In this document: positions 46,986 to 55,149 of the stretch, one piece after another
How the letters are laid out: every line of letters starts with the position of its first letter
Position numbering within the stretch: the first letter of the stretch is position 1
Source of the DNA: JAABRB01 sp963735025
GTDB taxonomy: Bacteria > Pseudomonadota > Gammaproteobacteria > Burkholderiales > SG8-39
Reading direction: 5' to 3'
Assembly: GCA_963735025.1 (NCBI GenBank)
Contig: CAVTJG010000008.1
Location: 434,001 to 498,000, forward strand
Length of the DNA: 64,000 nt
Made by a program: the position numbers and the translations under genes
Notes under the pieces: model-generated
The model's database searches: none
What the model was told of the DNA's origin: nothing
What the model saw: the letters and a program-made list of their open reading frames with translations, nothing else

Positions 46986-47849
46986 ATCAGAATTCGTGTC
47001 GCCTGAAACTGAAGTGACACGCAGTGATCGGATGATGTCTACAAGCGTCGGGCCCGTTCTTTCAGGCTGAGGGAGCTCCCTCACCGTGCTCTCGAGCAGC
47101 TCCGTTTCGGCCGCTTCCTCCTTTGCAGTCACGGGTACTTCGAAGTGTTTCAGGGCGTCAGAAAGACGAGTGTAAAGCAGCAATTTCCGCTTCTTACTGA
47201 CGCGCTCGCTGAACTCCTGGCGCAAGTGATCATTGACGTAGGCCTTGTTCTCAAAAAGTGCACCATAGTCCGAATCCCGGCTAACGATTACAAGTTCCGC
47301 CTTGTTCCCTTTGGCACAGTGGATCATCCACTCCCAATTGAACGCATCGCCCAAAGAGGTGTCGTTTCTCTTTCGAGGCGGGCAGCCATGAAGAAATCGC
47401 TTAAGAGCTTTGCGTCGAATAAGTTGGCGAATCTTGTCGTCGCGCGTGAGCACGAACTTATCGGTCTTGTGGAAGATTCGCTGACACGCTGGGTAGACCG
47501 GATCATGAGCTGCTGGGTTCTCAAGGGCACTCGTTAAACGGGTCTTGAGACTCTTCACGCGCTTCTCGGCTTCCCTGAGATTCTTGTTCAGAGTCTTCGT
47601 GGCTTTCGTGTCGGAGAAGATGCCCGGCCGCGGAATTCCTGGGGGAGCCTTAAGCTCCTGCATTCCTTCAAGAATGGCGGTCTGACGGTTCTTTTTGAAC
47701 TCGTTTTCCAGCTGATAGGTGACGATAATTCGATCTGCTACCGCTTCCGCGTGCGAAAGAAGCGCTAGACCGGCATCGTTTCGAGCACGGTAGAAATCCA
47801 ACCAAATGTTGGTGTCCACGAACAGCAGCTTCTGAATGCTGGTAGCCAT
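46980..47849 (-). CDS. PIN-like domain protein (DUF4935-like), probable RNase
   Basis: 289 residues from ATG 47849. PIN-like acidic residues are at LFVDTNIWLDFYR (residue 10 onward), YQLENEFKKNR, TSLGDAFNWEW and VIVSRDSDYGAL, the four-Asp/Glu arrangement of PIN nucleases, with a long helical insertion between the first and third (about 90-150). No antitoxin partner is adjacent. The stop TAA lies within the attC R'' end, and core site GTTAGCC is 10 nt upstream of the start, so it is a cassette gene. Lower GC than neighbours. Role: RNA cleavage in stress or phage defence is a guess from the fold. Confidence 0.85.
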   Translation of the reverse strand: MATSIQKLLFVDTNIWLDFYRARNDAGLALLSHAEAVADRIIVTYQLENEFKKNRQTAILEGMQELKAPPGIPRPGIFSDTKATKTLNKNLREAEKRVKSLKTRLTSALENPAAHDPVYPACQRIFHKTDKFVLTRDDKIRQLIRRKALKRFLHGCPPRKRNDTSLGDAFNWEWMIHCAKGNKAELVIVSRDSDYGALFENKAYVNDHLRQEFSERVSKKRKLLLYTRLSDALKHFEVPVTAKEEAAETELLESTVRELPQPERTGPTLVDIIRSLRVTSVSGDTNSDG

Positions 47850-47859
47850 TGGCTTCGAG

Positions 47860-47866
47860 GGCTAAC
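47860..47866 (-). other. Core-site-like GTTAGCC at the start of the PIN cassette
   Basis: GGCTAAC on plus reads GTTAGCC on minus. It differs from GTTRRRY at one position and lies 10 nt before the PIN gene. No folded attC or recognisable attI lies further upstream, so the first cassette may have entered at a secondary site. Confidence 0.5.
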
Positions 47867-47929
47867 AAGTAATGGACGTCTCACCCGAGTACCGAAGAGC
47901 CATCATCTCTAGTGAAATATCACTACAGG

Positions 47930-49168
47930 TCACTGGATATCACTAGATGTGGTGACATCGGCTAGGCGCGCCATTACCCCCTCGGCATCGGCGGTCGGCA
48001 CGGCGCCCGGCCGGGAACGATCGAGCACGGTCATGGCGCTGGCGACTAGGCCGGCGATATCCGAGAGGTTGGACGGGAGGATGAGGGTGTTGTTCGTCTT
48101 GGCGACGTTGGAGAACGCGTCGACATATGCCTCGGCGATCTTCAGGTTGGCGGCGCCCATGCCGCCGGTGGCGCCCAGCGATTCCGCGACAACGCGGATC
48201 GCGGCGGCATTCGCTTCAGCCACGACGCGGATTGCGGTGCCTTCGCCTTGGGCGCGGTTGATGGCGGCCTGCTTCTCGCCCTCGGATTGCAGGATTGCGG
48301 CCTGGCGCGAGCCTTCCGCGACGTTGATCTCTTCCTGCTTCTGGCCTTCGGACTTCGCGATGACCGCGCGCTTCTCGCGCTCGGCGGTGATCTGCTGCTG
48401 CATCGCGCGCAGGATGATCTCGGGCGGGGTGAGGTTCTTGACCTCGTAGCGCAGCACCTTCACGCCCCATGAGCGGCCGGCCTCGTCGAGCACGGCGACG
48501 ATCTGGCGGTTGATCTCGTCCCGGCTCTCGAAGGTCTTGTCGAGCTCCATCTTGCCGATCTCGGAGCGCAGCGTGGTCTGTGCGAGCTGCGTAATGGCCA
48601 TCAGGTAGTCCGAGGTGCCGTAGGAGGCGAGCCGCGGATCGGTGACCTGGTAGTAGACGATGCCGTCCACCGCGAGCTGAGTGTTGTCCTTGGTGATGCA
48701 CACCTGCTCGGGCACATCGAAGGGCACTTCCTTCAGCGAGTGCTTGTAGGCGATGCGGTCCACCATCGGGATGATGATGCGCAGCCCCGGCTCGAGCACC
48801 TCGTGGAAGCGCCCGAGGCGCTCGACCACCCATGCTTCCTGCTGCGGCAGGATGCGCACGCCCTCCACTACGAACACCACCGCGAGTGCGATGATGAGGA
48901 ACGGCACCGCGAAGGGCCGGGTGAGCTCCATCACGTAGATGACGACGGAGAGGATGAGGGCGATGATGATCTTTGGGAGCATGCTGGGTTTCTCCGGTTG
49001 GGGAGCCTTGGCGACGACTTCGGTCGTCTTCCTGCGGTGAAGCGACATTGCGCGCCGCGCGACCCGCTCCGCGGTCTGGCGGATCGGCGGCGGTTTGCGG
49101 GACGTCAAGACATTGAAAAACGCGCGAACAAGATCTTCTGGCGACGGAGGTTGATTCGGTTCGGCCAT
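47930..49168 (-). CDS. SPFH/Band-7 membrane protein (stomatin/QmcA-like)
   Basis: 412 residues. A ~60-residue basic, Pro-rich N-terminus precedes a hydrophobic pair (IIIALILSVVIYVM and PFLIIALAVVFVVEGV) that anchors the protein. The Band-7 core follows (about 105-260: QEAWVVERLGRFHEVLEPGL, PEQVCITKDNTQLAVDGIVYY), then an Ala/Glu/Gln-rich helical flotillin arm (about 260-340). These proteins form large rings in membrane domains with NfeD partners. The NfeD gene lies just upstream, 15 nt away. The N-terminal 60 residues before the membrane part are longer than in most relatives; MLPKII at residue 63 is an alternative start. Confidence 0.9.
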   Translation of the reverse strand: MAEPNQPPSPEDLVRAFFNVLTSRKPPPIRQTAERVARRAMSLHRRKTTEVVAKAPQPEKPSMLPKIIIALILSVVIYVMELTRPFAVPFLIIALAVVFVVEGVRILPQQEAWVVERLGRFHEVLEPGLRIIIPMVDRIAYKHSLKEVPFDVPEQVCITKDNTQLAVDGIVYYQVTDPRLASYGTSDYLMAITQLAQTTLRSEIGKMELDKTFESRDEINRQIVAVLDEAGRSWGVKVLRYEVKNLTPPEIILRAMQQQITAEREKRAVIAKSEGQKQEEINVAEGSRQAAILQSEGEKQAAINRAQGEGTAIRVVAEANAAAIRVVAESLGATGGMGAANLKIAEAYVDAFSNVAKTNNTLILPSNLSDIAGLVASAMTVLDRSRPGAVPTADAEGVMARLADVTTSSDIQ

Positions 49169-49183
49169 TGCCGCGCCGCGTGC

Positions 49184-49610
49184 CTAGGCCTGCCGGGTCT
49201 TGGCGACGCGCAGCGTGGCGCCGTCGACCGCGGTGATGTAGAGCACCTCGCCCTGCTCGCCGCGTATCTCGCCCGATGACCTTCGCATCCCAGTGGGCAT
49301 CGCGAAAGCGCACTCGGGCCAGGCCGTCGGACTGGCTGATCCAGGATTCCCATTTCACGGGCTGGCCGACGTCGAGGTTGGGCATGCCCGGCTGGTTCTG
49401 CATGCGTTTGTGACGCTGGATCCAGACGACGCCAATCGTGAGCACGATAGCCGAGACGATCGCTTGCGCCCAGAACGGTGCGCCGAGATACGCGACTGCC
49501 GCGCCGACGATCGCGGCGATGCCGAGGAAGAGCAGGTAGAAGGTGCCGGTGACGAGCTCGGCGATCACGAGCACGATGCCGGTCACCAGCCAGATGAAAC
49601 TGTGGTCCAT
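49184..49610 (-). CDS. NfeD-family membrane protein, one frameshift
   Basis: About 142 codons. Three or four hydrophobic helices (WLVTGIVLVIAELVTGTFYL and others) are followed by a C-terminal OB-fold domain starting NLDVGQPVKWESWISQSDGL. The frame breaks at about 49275, where GGG occurs instead of GG. Correcting it gives VIGEIRGEQGEVLYITAVDG and a stop at 49184, the expected end of NfeD. The uncorrected frame runs on over the SPFH gene to 48216 with low-complexity Arg/Gly. It is the partner of the SPFH protein in the same operon. Confidence 0.85.
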
Positions 49611-49757
49611 CGACGCTCCCTGACGCGACGACCTATCGGGCGCGGGGGATCATACCCCGATCCGCTCGGCCGTTATGGGTGGAAAGGTACACGCGGCGCG
49701 CGACCCCCGCGATCAATTGGCGAGGCGTGCTGGGGAATTTGCCGCGGATTGCGCCGA

Positions 49758-49805
49758 CTGGATTCCCGCGTACGCGAAGGAATGACGGACTCCCGGGAAT
49801 GACGG
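49758..49805. repeat. Dispersed palindromic repeat, degraded copy
   Basis: CTGGATTCCCGCGTACGCGA followed by GGAATGACGG and a short second arm TCCCGGGAATGACG. The central GCGGG of the family is altered to GCGAAG. Confidence 0.7.
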
Positions 49806-49811
49806 GTACGC

Positions 49812-50084
49812 CTATTGGGGACGGCCGGGGTCGTTCGGCTCGACGGGCTTGACGTCGATGGTCTGGTCGTCGCGCTCGACGCGGTAATCGCCCTCGATGA
49901 CGACCGTGCCGCCCGGTCCGCCACCGCTCGCTGCCTGTTTCCTCAGCGCGCGCAGTCGCCAGTAGAGGTAAATCCACAGCACGATCACGACGACGCCCGC
50001 GACGAGCGCGAGCACCGAGGCGAAGACGAGCGCGATGGCGAAGAGGACAATGCCGAGCGCGAAACCGAGGATACGACCGATCAC
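49812..50084 (-). CDS. Small hypothetical membrane protein
   Basis: 90 residues. Two hydrophobic helices cover the first half (FALGIVLFAIALVFASVLA, VAGVVVIVLWIYLYW); the rest is a Gly/Pro-rich linker and an acidic tail (VVIEGDYRVERDDQTIDV). No family assigned. It lies in the gap between the NfeD and DUF1223 genes. The start at 50084 is the only ATG before the first helix. Its length and hydrophobicity suggest an inner-membrane accessory protein. Confidence 0.6.
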   Translation of the reverse strand: MIGRILGFALGIVLFAIALVFASVLALVAGVVVIVLWIYLYWRLRALRKQAASGGGPGGTVVIEGDYRVERDDQTIDVKPVEPNDPGRPQ

Positions 50085-50140
50085 GCCCCTACTTTGTCAC
50101 GAGCGTGCGCCGCGCGCAACCGCGCGCGGTGCGTGGCCTC

Positions 50141-50914
50141 TCAACCGGCGCCGCAGTACGCGAGCGAAGTAGCCTGCAGCACGTCGCCGGTGCTGCGCGT
50201 CTGGACGAACGCGGCGACGCCACCGCGGCCCGAATGGGAGATCCGCTCGTCGAGCTTCGCGCGTCCATCGCCGTCGAACGCGATCGGGCCGAACCACTGC
50301 CGCACGACGAAGTCGTGGGCGAGCGTCTCGCCACGGTTCTCGCCCGCCTTGACGTTCGTTACGAGTCCGTTCTCGTACCTCGCGACGTAGAGCGCCGCGT
50401 TGCCGCGGTCGGCGTCCTTCAGCAGCTCCGCGCCGACACGCACTTGCGCCATGCCCGGCGACTGCTCGTCGAGACTGACGGTGATCGTCGCGCCCGCGGG
50501 CTTCGCATTCGCCGCGCTCACGCTGCGCTCGAAGCTCCCGGAGCTGCTCCAACCACGATAGTCCCGGCCGTCGAGGATCACTTGCGGCGTGTAGACGAAC
50601 CGCGAGTTGCCGATCGCCGAGTACACCCGCTGCCGCTCGCTGTAGCGCGGCGAGGCAAAAGGGTCCTTCCAGCCGATGTAGTCCCAGTAGTCGACGTGCA
50701 GGGCGAGCGGAACGATGCGGTCGGCGCTGTATCCGGAGTCGGGCAGCTTGCGCAGCCAGGCGTCGGCAGGCGGGCAACTCGAGCAGCCTTCCGACGTGTA
50801 GAGCTCCACCAGCGCGACACGGTGCGTGGGGCTGGTTGCCGTGCACGCGGCGGCGAGGGCCAGCCCGCTCGTTCCGGCCAGCACGGCCGCGGTGATCCAC
50901 TTGAGCCAGTTCAT
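50141..50914 (-). CDS. DUF1223 thioredoxin-like periplasmic protein
   Basis: 257 residues from ATG 50914. A signal peptide (hydrophobic 5-22, LAAA-CT) is followed by the DUF1223 thioredoxin-like fold: VALVELYTSEGCSSCPPAD with a CSSC redox pair, then LALHVDYWDYIGWKDPFASP, YTPQVILDGRDYRG and a C-terminal beta domain. Expected in the periplasm as an oxidoreductase of unknown substrate. A longer frame to 51148 reads without signal peptide and is rejected. It is divergent from the MFS gene. Confidence 0.88.
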   Translation of the reverse strand: MNWLKWITAAVLAGTSGLALAAACTATSPTHRVALVELYTSEGCSSCPPADAWLRKLPDSGYSADRIVPLALHVDYWDYIGWKDPFASPRYSERQRVYSAIGNSRFVYTPQVILDGRDYRGWSSSGSFERSVSAANAKPAGATITVSLDEQSPGMAQVRVGAELLKDADRGNAALYVARYENGLVTNVKAGENRGETLAHDFVVRQWFGPIAFDGDGRAKLDERISHSGRGGVAAFVQTRSTGDVLQATSLAYCGAG

Positions 50915-51130
50915 GTGCGCTCCTCCAGGCTGTGCGGCCCGCGCCGGGGTCGGCGCTCGCGGGCCCGCGGGTTCGGACGTCCCCACGGCCAATACGAATG
51001 ATACGGCGTGCCGGATGCGGGTCGAGGGGCACAAAATGACGCGGGCCGAAATGACGCGGGCCAGGCGGCGCCGACGCACCATTTGCGCGCCGTTCACGCG
51101 CTTTCGCGCAACCGCCGATAATCGCGCGCC

Positions 51131-52312
51131 ATGGCCGACCCACCGCACAGCGCCCCAGCCGGCGCCCTCTGGCCCTTTTTCGTTGCCGCGTCAGCCTGGA
51201 ATCTCGCGCTGGGGATGAGCTTTATCCTCGTGCCGCTTTATGCCCACGGGCTCGGCTATTCGGGCGTCGCTATCGGCGGTCTGTTGTCGCTGCCCACCGT
51301 CGCGCACATCGTGATCGCTCTGGTCGGCGGCGCCTACACCGACCGGATCGGCGGCCGCCGCATGGCGCTCGGCTCGTTCGTCTGCTGCATGATTGCCGGC
51401 GCGGTGTTCGCCGTGTCGCAGAGCTTCCCGGCGCTCCTGGTCGGGCAATTCTTCTTCGTGATCTCGCGTGCGACGTTCTGGCCGGCGATCTGGTCGATCG
51501 GCTCCCAGCTGCCGGGCGACCGCGGCACGCAGATGGGTCGCCTGAACGCCACCACGAACGGCGCGCAGATCGTCGGCACGGCCGCGGCCGGGCTGATCGT
51601 CGCCGGGATCGGCTTCGGCGCCGGCTTCTGGGTACTCGCCGCCGCGTGCGTCGGCGCGTTCGGTGCCATGTTCCGGTTCGTATCGCCCGTGACCACCCAC
51701 GTGCAAGCGGTCGGCGGAATGTTCGCCGCGTACCGCACGCTGCTTCGGCGCCGCACGCCCTACTACGGAATCGTATGCGCGTTGTACGCGGCCCTGCCGT
51801 TTTCGCTCTCGATGTCGTTCTATCCGATCCTGCTCGTCGAGCGCGGCCTCGCGAGCGATACGGCCGGCTGGATGCTGGCGCTGCGGGCGCTGGGCGGCGC
51901 GGTGGTCGGCGCCGCAGCCGGCCGATACGTGCGCAATGCACACGGCTGGGGACTGCCGCTGGCCGCCAGTACGGGGGTGTCAGCCTGCATCCTCGCAGTG
52001 GCGCTCGTGCCAAACCCGCTGCTGGTCAGCCTGCTCCTCTTCGGCGTGGGCGTGGCATCGGGACTGATGACGCTCTTTTTCCAGATGCTAGTGGCCGATA
52101 CCAGCTCGCCGGCCGAGCGCGGCTCGGCGCTCGCGCTGAGCGGGCTCGGCTGGCAGCTGACGCACGCCATCGTCCCGATCGTCATGGGCGTGCTGGTCGA
52201 CCGGTTCGGCATCGAGGCGGCTTTCCCGATTCTCGGCACCGCCGCGGCCGTGCTTGCGCTCGGATTCGTGCCTTTGCACCGCTGGGCGATGGGTCGCGCG
52301 CGCGCCGTGTGA
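51131..52312 (+). CDS. MFS transporter
   Basis: 393 residues with 12 hydrophobic helices. The loop after helix 2 reads GAYTDRIGGRRMALG, the conserved MFS signature GxxxDRxGRR. GDRGTQMGRLNATTNGAQIVG in the fourth-fifth helices and ADTSSPAERGSALALSGLGW in the second half are further signatures of drug/metabolite exporters. The substrate is unassigned. It follows an intergenic gap and is divergent from DUF1223; the downstream small membrane gene is 74 nt away. Confidence 0.88.
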   Translation: MADPPHSAPAGALWPFFVAASAWNLALGMSFILVPLYAHGLGYSGVAIGGLLSLPTVAHIVIALVGGAYTDRIGGRRMALGSFVCCMIAGAVFAVSQSFPALLVGQFFFVISRATFWPAIWSIGSQLPGDRGTQMGRLNATTNGAQIVGTAAAGLIVAGIGFGAGFWVLAAACVGAFGAMFRFVSPVTTHVQAVGGMFAAYRTLLRRRTPYYGIVCALYAALPFSLSMSFYPILLVERGLASDTAGWMLALRALGGAVVGAAAGRYVRNAHGWGLPLAASTGVSACILAVALVPNPLLVSLLLFGVGVASGLMTLFFQMLVADTSSPAERGSALALSGLGWQLTHAIVPIVMGVLVDRFGIEAAFPILGTAAAVLALGFVPLHRWAMGRARAV

Positions 52313-52386
52313 CGCGCTGCACGCCGCGCGACCCGCCGAACCCCTAGAATGGCGTCATATTTGACTCCGACCACGGGAGACCCGGG

Positions 52387-52578
52387 ATGTCGCCGGAATG
52401 GAAATATGCGCTGATCACGTTCGGGATCGGGTTCCTGATCGTGATCATGGAATGGAACATGGCCAGGAAGAAGAAGGGCGGCGTCACCTGGACCGACAAG
52501 CAGCGCATGCGCGGCATCCTCGGCGTGGCGGTGGGCATGGCCGCGCTCGTGTATGTCATCACGCTCCTATGGGATTGA
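52387..52578 (+). CDS. Small two-helix membrane protein
   Basis: 63 residues. ATG 52387 follows GGGAG with good spacing. Two hydrophobic helices (ALITFGIGFLIVIMEW and ILGVAVGMAALVYVITLL) flank a basic loop (ARKKKGGVTWTDKQRMR). No family recognised. It is short but coding bias and ribosome site support it. It lies between the MFS gene and the DUF1631 gene. Confidence 0.6.
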   Translation: MSPEWKYALITFGIGFLIVIMEWNMARKKKGGVTWTDKQRMRGILGVAVGMAALVYVITLLWD

Positions 52579-52661
52579 TGCGCGCCGGGTCCGCGCGGCG
52601 ATAGGAAGGCGTCGCCGCGGATAGGACGAGCGTAAGATTCGCGTGTGATCGAGACTTCGAA

Positions 52662-54899
52662 ATGACGCCCGACGGATCGCGCAAGCCACCTCGCACCGGA
52701 GGCCCTTCCCCGCATGCGTTGCTTGCGACATGTCGAAACCATGCTCGCGAGCGTCTCCAGGAGATCCTGGACGAATCCCTGAAGAGCGCCGCCGACGAGC
52801 TACTCGAAGTCGCGACGCGCGTCACCAGCCCCGACACGCGCAAGCAGTACCTGCATGCCGTCGACCAGGCGCGCACGCAGGGCGACAAGTTCCGCGAGGG
52901 CGTCGCCACCGCGTACGACAAGCGGGTCGCCGTGCTGTCCGGCGAAGGGCCCCGCCCCGACGCGACGGTGACCGAGTACAGCGCCGCCTCGCTCACGCTT
53001 GTGCAGACCGGCGTCCTCGAGAACGAGATCGCGGTCGTCAACCTCACCACGCGCCTGAAAGACAAGGGCGGCGAGCAGCTCTCCCAGTTCACGCGTCGCG
53101 TCAGCACGATCGTGGGAAACCCGGAACTGCTGGACGTCGAGAATCCGATCGGGCCTTCGCCGCTCGCGTGCGGCGTCTACGGCGGACTATCCGTCCTCGG
53201 CCTGAACGAGCTGGCAGTGCGGCCGCTCGGCAACCTCATCGCCGACGGACTCGCAGAGGGGGTCGGCGCGCTGTACGAGGAACTCAATCAGCTTCTTGCC
53301 GGCCGCGGCGTTGTCAGCGCTGGCAAGGCGCGGATCGTCAAGAGCAAGGACACCGGCGTCAAGTCGAATCGCGACGCGAAGGGCGCGCAGCCTCCGCCAC
53401 CGCTCCCGACCGGCGATGTCTTCGCGCAAATGCAGATGCTGCTCGCGCAGCAGCGCGGCATGGGGGCCGGACCGGGAATGATGCCCGGTGCACCGGTCCT
53501 TCCGGGCGCGCCCGGCGGCGGTACGATGATGGCGACGCCCGCAACCGTCGACTGGCTCACCGGGGTCCAGCGCGGAGGCGAAGCAGCGGCTCAATTCGCC
53601 GTCCCCGCAAGCGGCGAATCGCTGAACGTGCTGCATGCGCTGCGCCAGTCGGACGTCGGCAAGCGCCTGGACTCGACGGACGCGATGACGGCCGATCTCG
53701 TCGCGATGATGTTCGATCACGTCTTCAGCGACCCGCGCCTTCCAGAAGCCATCAAGCCGGTTATCGCGCAGCTGCAGGTGCCGACGCTGAAGGCGGCGAT
53801 GATCGACCGCAACTTCTTCTCCGACGAGGCGCATCCTGCGCGGCGGATGCTCGATCGTCTCGGCTCGGCCGCCGTCGGCTGGCAGGGCACCGCAGACGCA
53901 ACGGATCCGCTCTACGCCGCGGTGGAGCGCATCGCGAAGAATGCGGTCGACGGCTTCGGCAGCGACCTCTCCGAGCTCGAGGCGCTCACCGTCGAGGCGG
54001 AGCAGATCGCGAGCGCCGAGGAAGCGCGGGTAGACGCCGCCGCACAGCGCTCGATCGATCTTGTCACGCGTCGTGAGCGCGTCGAGCAAGCGCAGGAGAC
54101 CGCGCGTGACATCGTGCAGCAGCGCTTGCGCGAGACCGTGGTGCCCAAGCCGGTGCGCAATCTCACGGAGCGGATCTATCAGGCGGTGCTCGCCTCCGCG
54201 CACGAGAATGGCGGCGCGGAATCCGCGTCCTGGGTTGCGGCGCTCGAGTCGCTGGACAACCTGCTCTGGAGCGTGAAGCCGAAGAGCGGCGCAGAAGAGC
54301 GCGCGCGGCTCGTCAAGATGCTCCCCGGCATGCTCAAGGCCCTCGACGAGGGCATGCAGATTGCGGGACTGGACGAAGACGAGCGCAAGGAAGCGCTCAA
54401 CACGCTTGCGCCGCTGCACGCAGACGCCGTGCGCGGATCTTCGAAAGCGGCGCCGCCTGGCGCCGAACCGCTCGCGGCGAGCAAACCGGACCCGCTCGAG
54501 GAGCCCGAAGCAGCGGAGCCGGAAGGCCCGCCGCAGTTGCAGACCGAAACGCTGACCGGCGAGGACGTGGTGGTGGAGACGATCGCCGTCGCATCGCGCC
54601 CCGGGCGCCGGTCGCGCGGGTTCGGCGCGTCGCTCGCGCGTATGGAGAAGGGCACGTGGGTCGAATTCAATCAGCCCGACGGGAGCACGCTGCGCGCGCG
54701 CCTGTCGTGGGTGAGCCCGCTGAAGGGCATGCACGTCTTCGTGAATCCGGACAGCTCGCGCTCGCTCGCGCTCGATCCCGATGCGCTCGACGAGACGATT
54801 GCGCGCGGAGATGCGGTGGTGTTGTCGACTGTGCCCGTGGTGGCCGAAGCGATGGGCTACGTCATGGCCGATCTGCAGCAGACGGGGACAGTGCACTAG
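52662..54899 (+). CDS. DUF1631 family protein
   Basis: 745 residues, mostly helical. Signature stretches of DUF1631 are present: PHALLATCRNHARERLQEIL near residue 17, PLACGVYGGLSVLGLNELA-like segments near 165, and EEARVDAAAQRSIDLVTRRE in the C-terminal helical part. A long Pro/Gly/Met-rich linker (about 240-300, GAGPGMMPGAPVLPGAPGG) separates the N-terminal third from the rest. The final 90 residues form a beta-domain (GTWVEFNQPDGSTLRARLSW) that resembles a PilZ-like fold, which would fit a c-di-GMP role but lacks the RxxxR motif at the N-side. Single gene. Confidence 0.82.
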   Translation: MTPDGSRKPPRTGGPSPHALLATCRNHARERLQEILDESLKSAADELLEVATRVTSPDTRKQYLHAVDQARTQGDKFREGVATAYDKRVAVLSGEGPRPDATVTEYSAASLTLVQTGVLENEIAVVNLTTRLKDKGGEQLSQFTRRVSTIVGNPELLDVENPIGPSPLACGVYGGLSVLGLNELAVRPLGNLIADGLAEGVGALYEELNQLLAGRGVVSAGKARIVKSKDTGVKSNRDAKGAQPPPPLPTGDVFAQMQMLLAQQRGMGAGPGMMPGAPVLPGAPGGGTMMATPATVDWLTGVQRGGEAAAQFAVPASGESLNVLHALRQSDVGKRLDSTDAMTADLVAMMFDHVFSDPRLPEAIKPVIAQLQVPTLKAAMIDRNFFSDEAHPARRMLDRLGSAAVGWQGTADATDPLYAAVERIAKNAVDGFGSDLSELEALTVEAEQIASAEEARVDAAAQRSIDLVTRRERVEQAQETARDIVQQRLRETVVPKPVRNLTERIYQAVLASAHENGGAESASWVAALESLDNLLWSVKPKSGAEERARLVKMLPGMLKALDEGMQIAGLDEDERKEALNTLAPLHADAVRGSSKAAPPGAEPLAASKPDPLEEPEAAEPEGPPQLQTETLTGEDVVVETIAVASRPGRRSRGFGASLARMEKGTWVEFNQPDGSTLRARLSWVSPLKGMHVFVNPDSSRSLALDPDALDETIARGDAVVLSTVPVVAEAMGYVMADLQQTGTVH

Positions 54900-54904
54900 A
54901 GGTT

Positions 54905-55136
54905 CGTCATCCCCGCATCGACGTCGTCATTCCCCCGCCGAAGTCGTCATTCCCCCGCCGACGTCGTCATTCCCCCGCCGACGTCGTCATTCCCGCGCAA
55001 GCGGGAATCCAGCCTTAACTGCAAAGACCCCTGGATCCCCGCTTGCGCGGGGATGATAAGCAGCATCGCCTGTATCCCCGCTTGCGTGGGGATGACAAAC
55101 GGCATCGCCTGGATTCCCGCCTGCGCGGGGATGACC
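54905..55136. repeat. Expanded cluster of palindromic repeats with a 20-bp tandem array
   Basis: GTCAT starts at 54906, 54926, 54946, 54966 and 54986, exact 20-bp period of units like GTCATTCCCCCGCCGACGTC. The last runs into a complete palindrome GTCATTCCCGCGCAAGCGGG, followed by three more half-palindromes at about 55029-55058, 55070-55098 and 55109-55135. Confidence 0.9.
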
Positions 55137-55149
55137 GCACGCTGTGCGG

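Larger units (their letters stand above)
42460..47866 (-). mobile_element. Integron gene-cassette array without integrase (CALIN-like), interrupted by two IS elements
   Basis: Three minus-strand genes of lower GC than the flanks each begin close to a GTTRRRY-type core site on their own strand: GTTAGCC (47866-47860), GTTAGGT (45158-45152) and GTTAGAT (43202-43196). One complete attC (46930-46985 plus 45152-45158) with a long imperfect stem separates the first two. The TAA stop of the first gene lies inside the attC end, as is usual in cassettes. No integron integrase is in the window. The left limit was not found. Confidence 0.7.

Noticed and set aside
54906..55136. Regular short repeats resembling a CRISPR array
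   Set aside because: Units are contiguous 20-bp copies with no unique spacers, and similar half-palindromes occur at six other intergenic sites. No cas genes are nearby.
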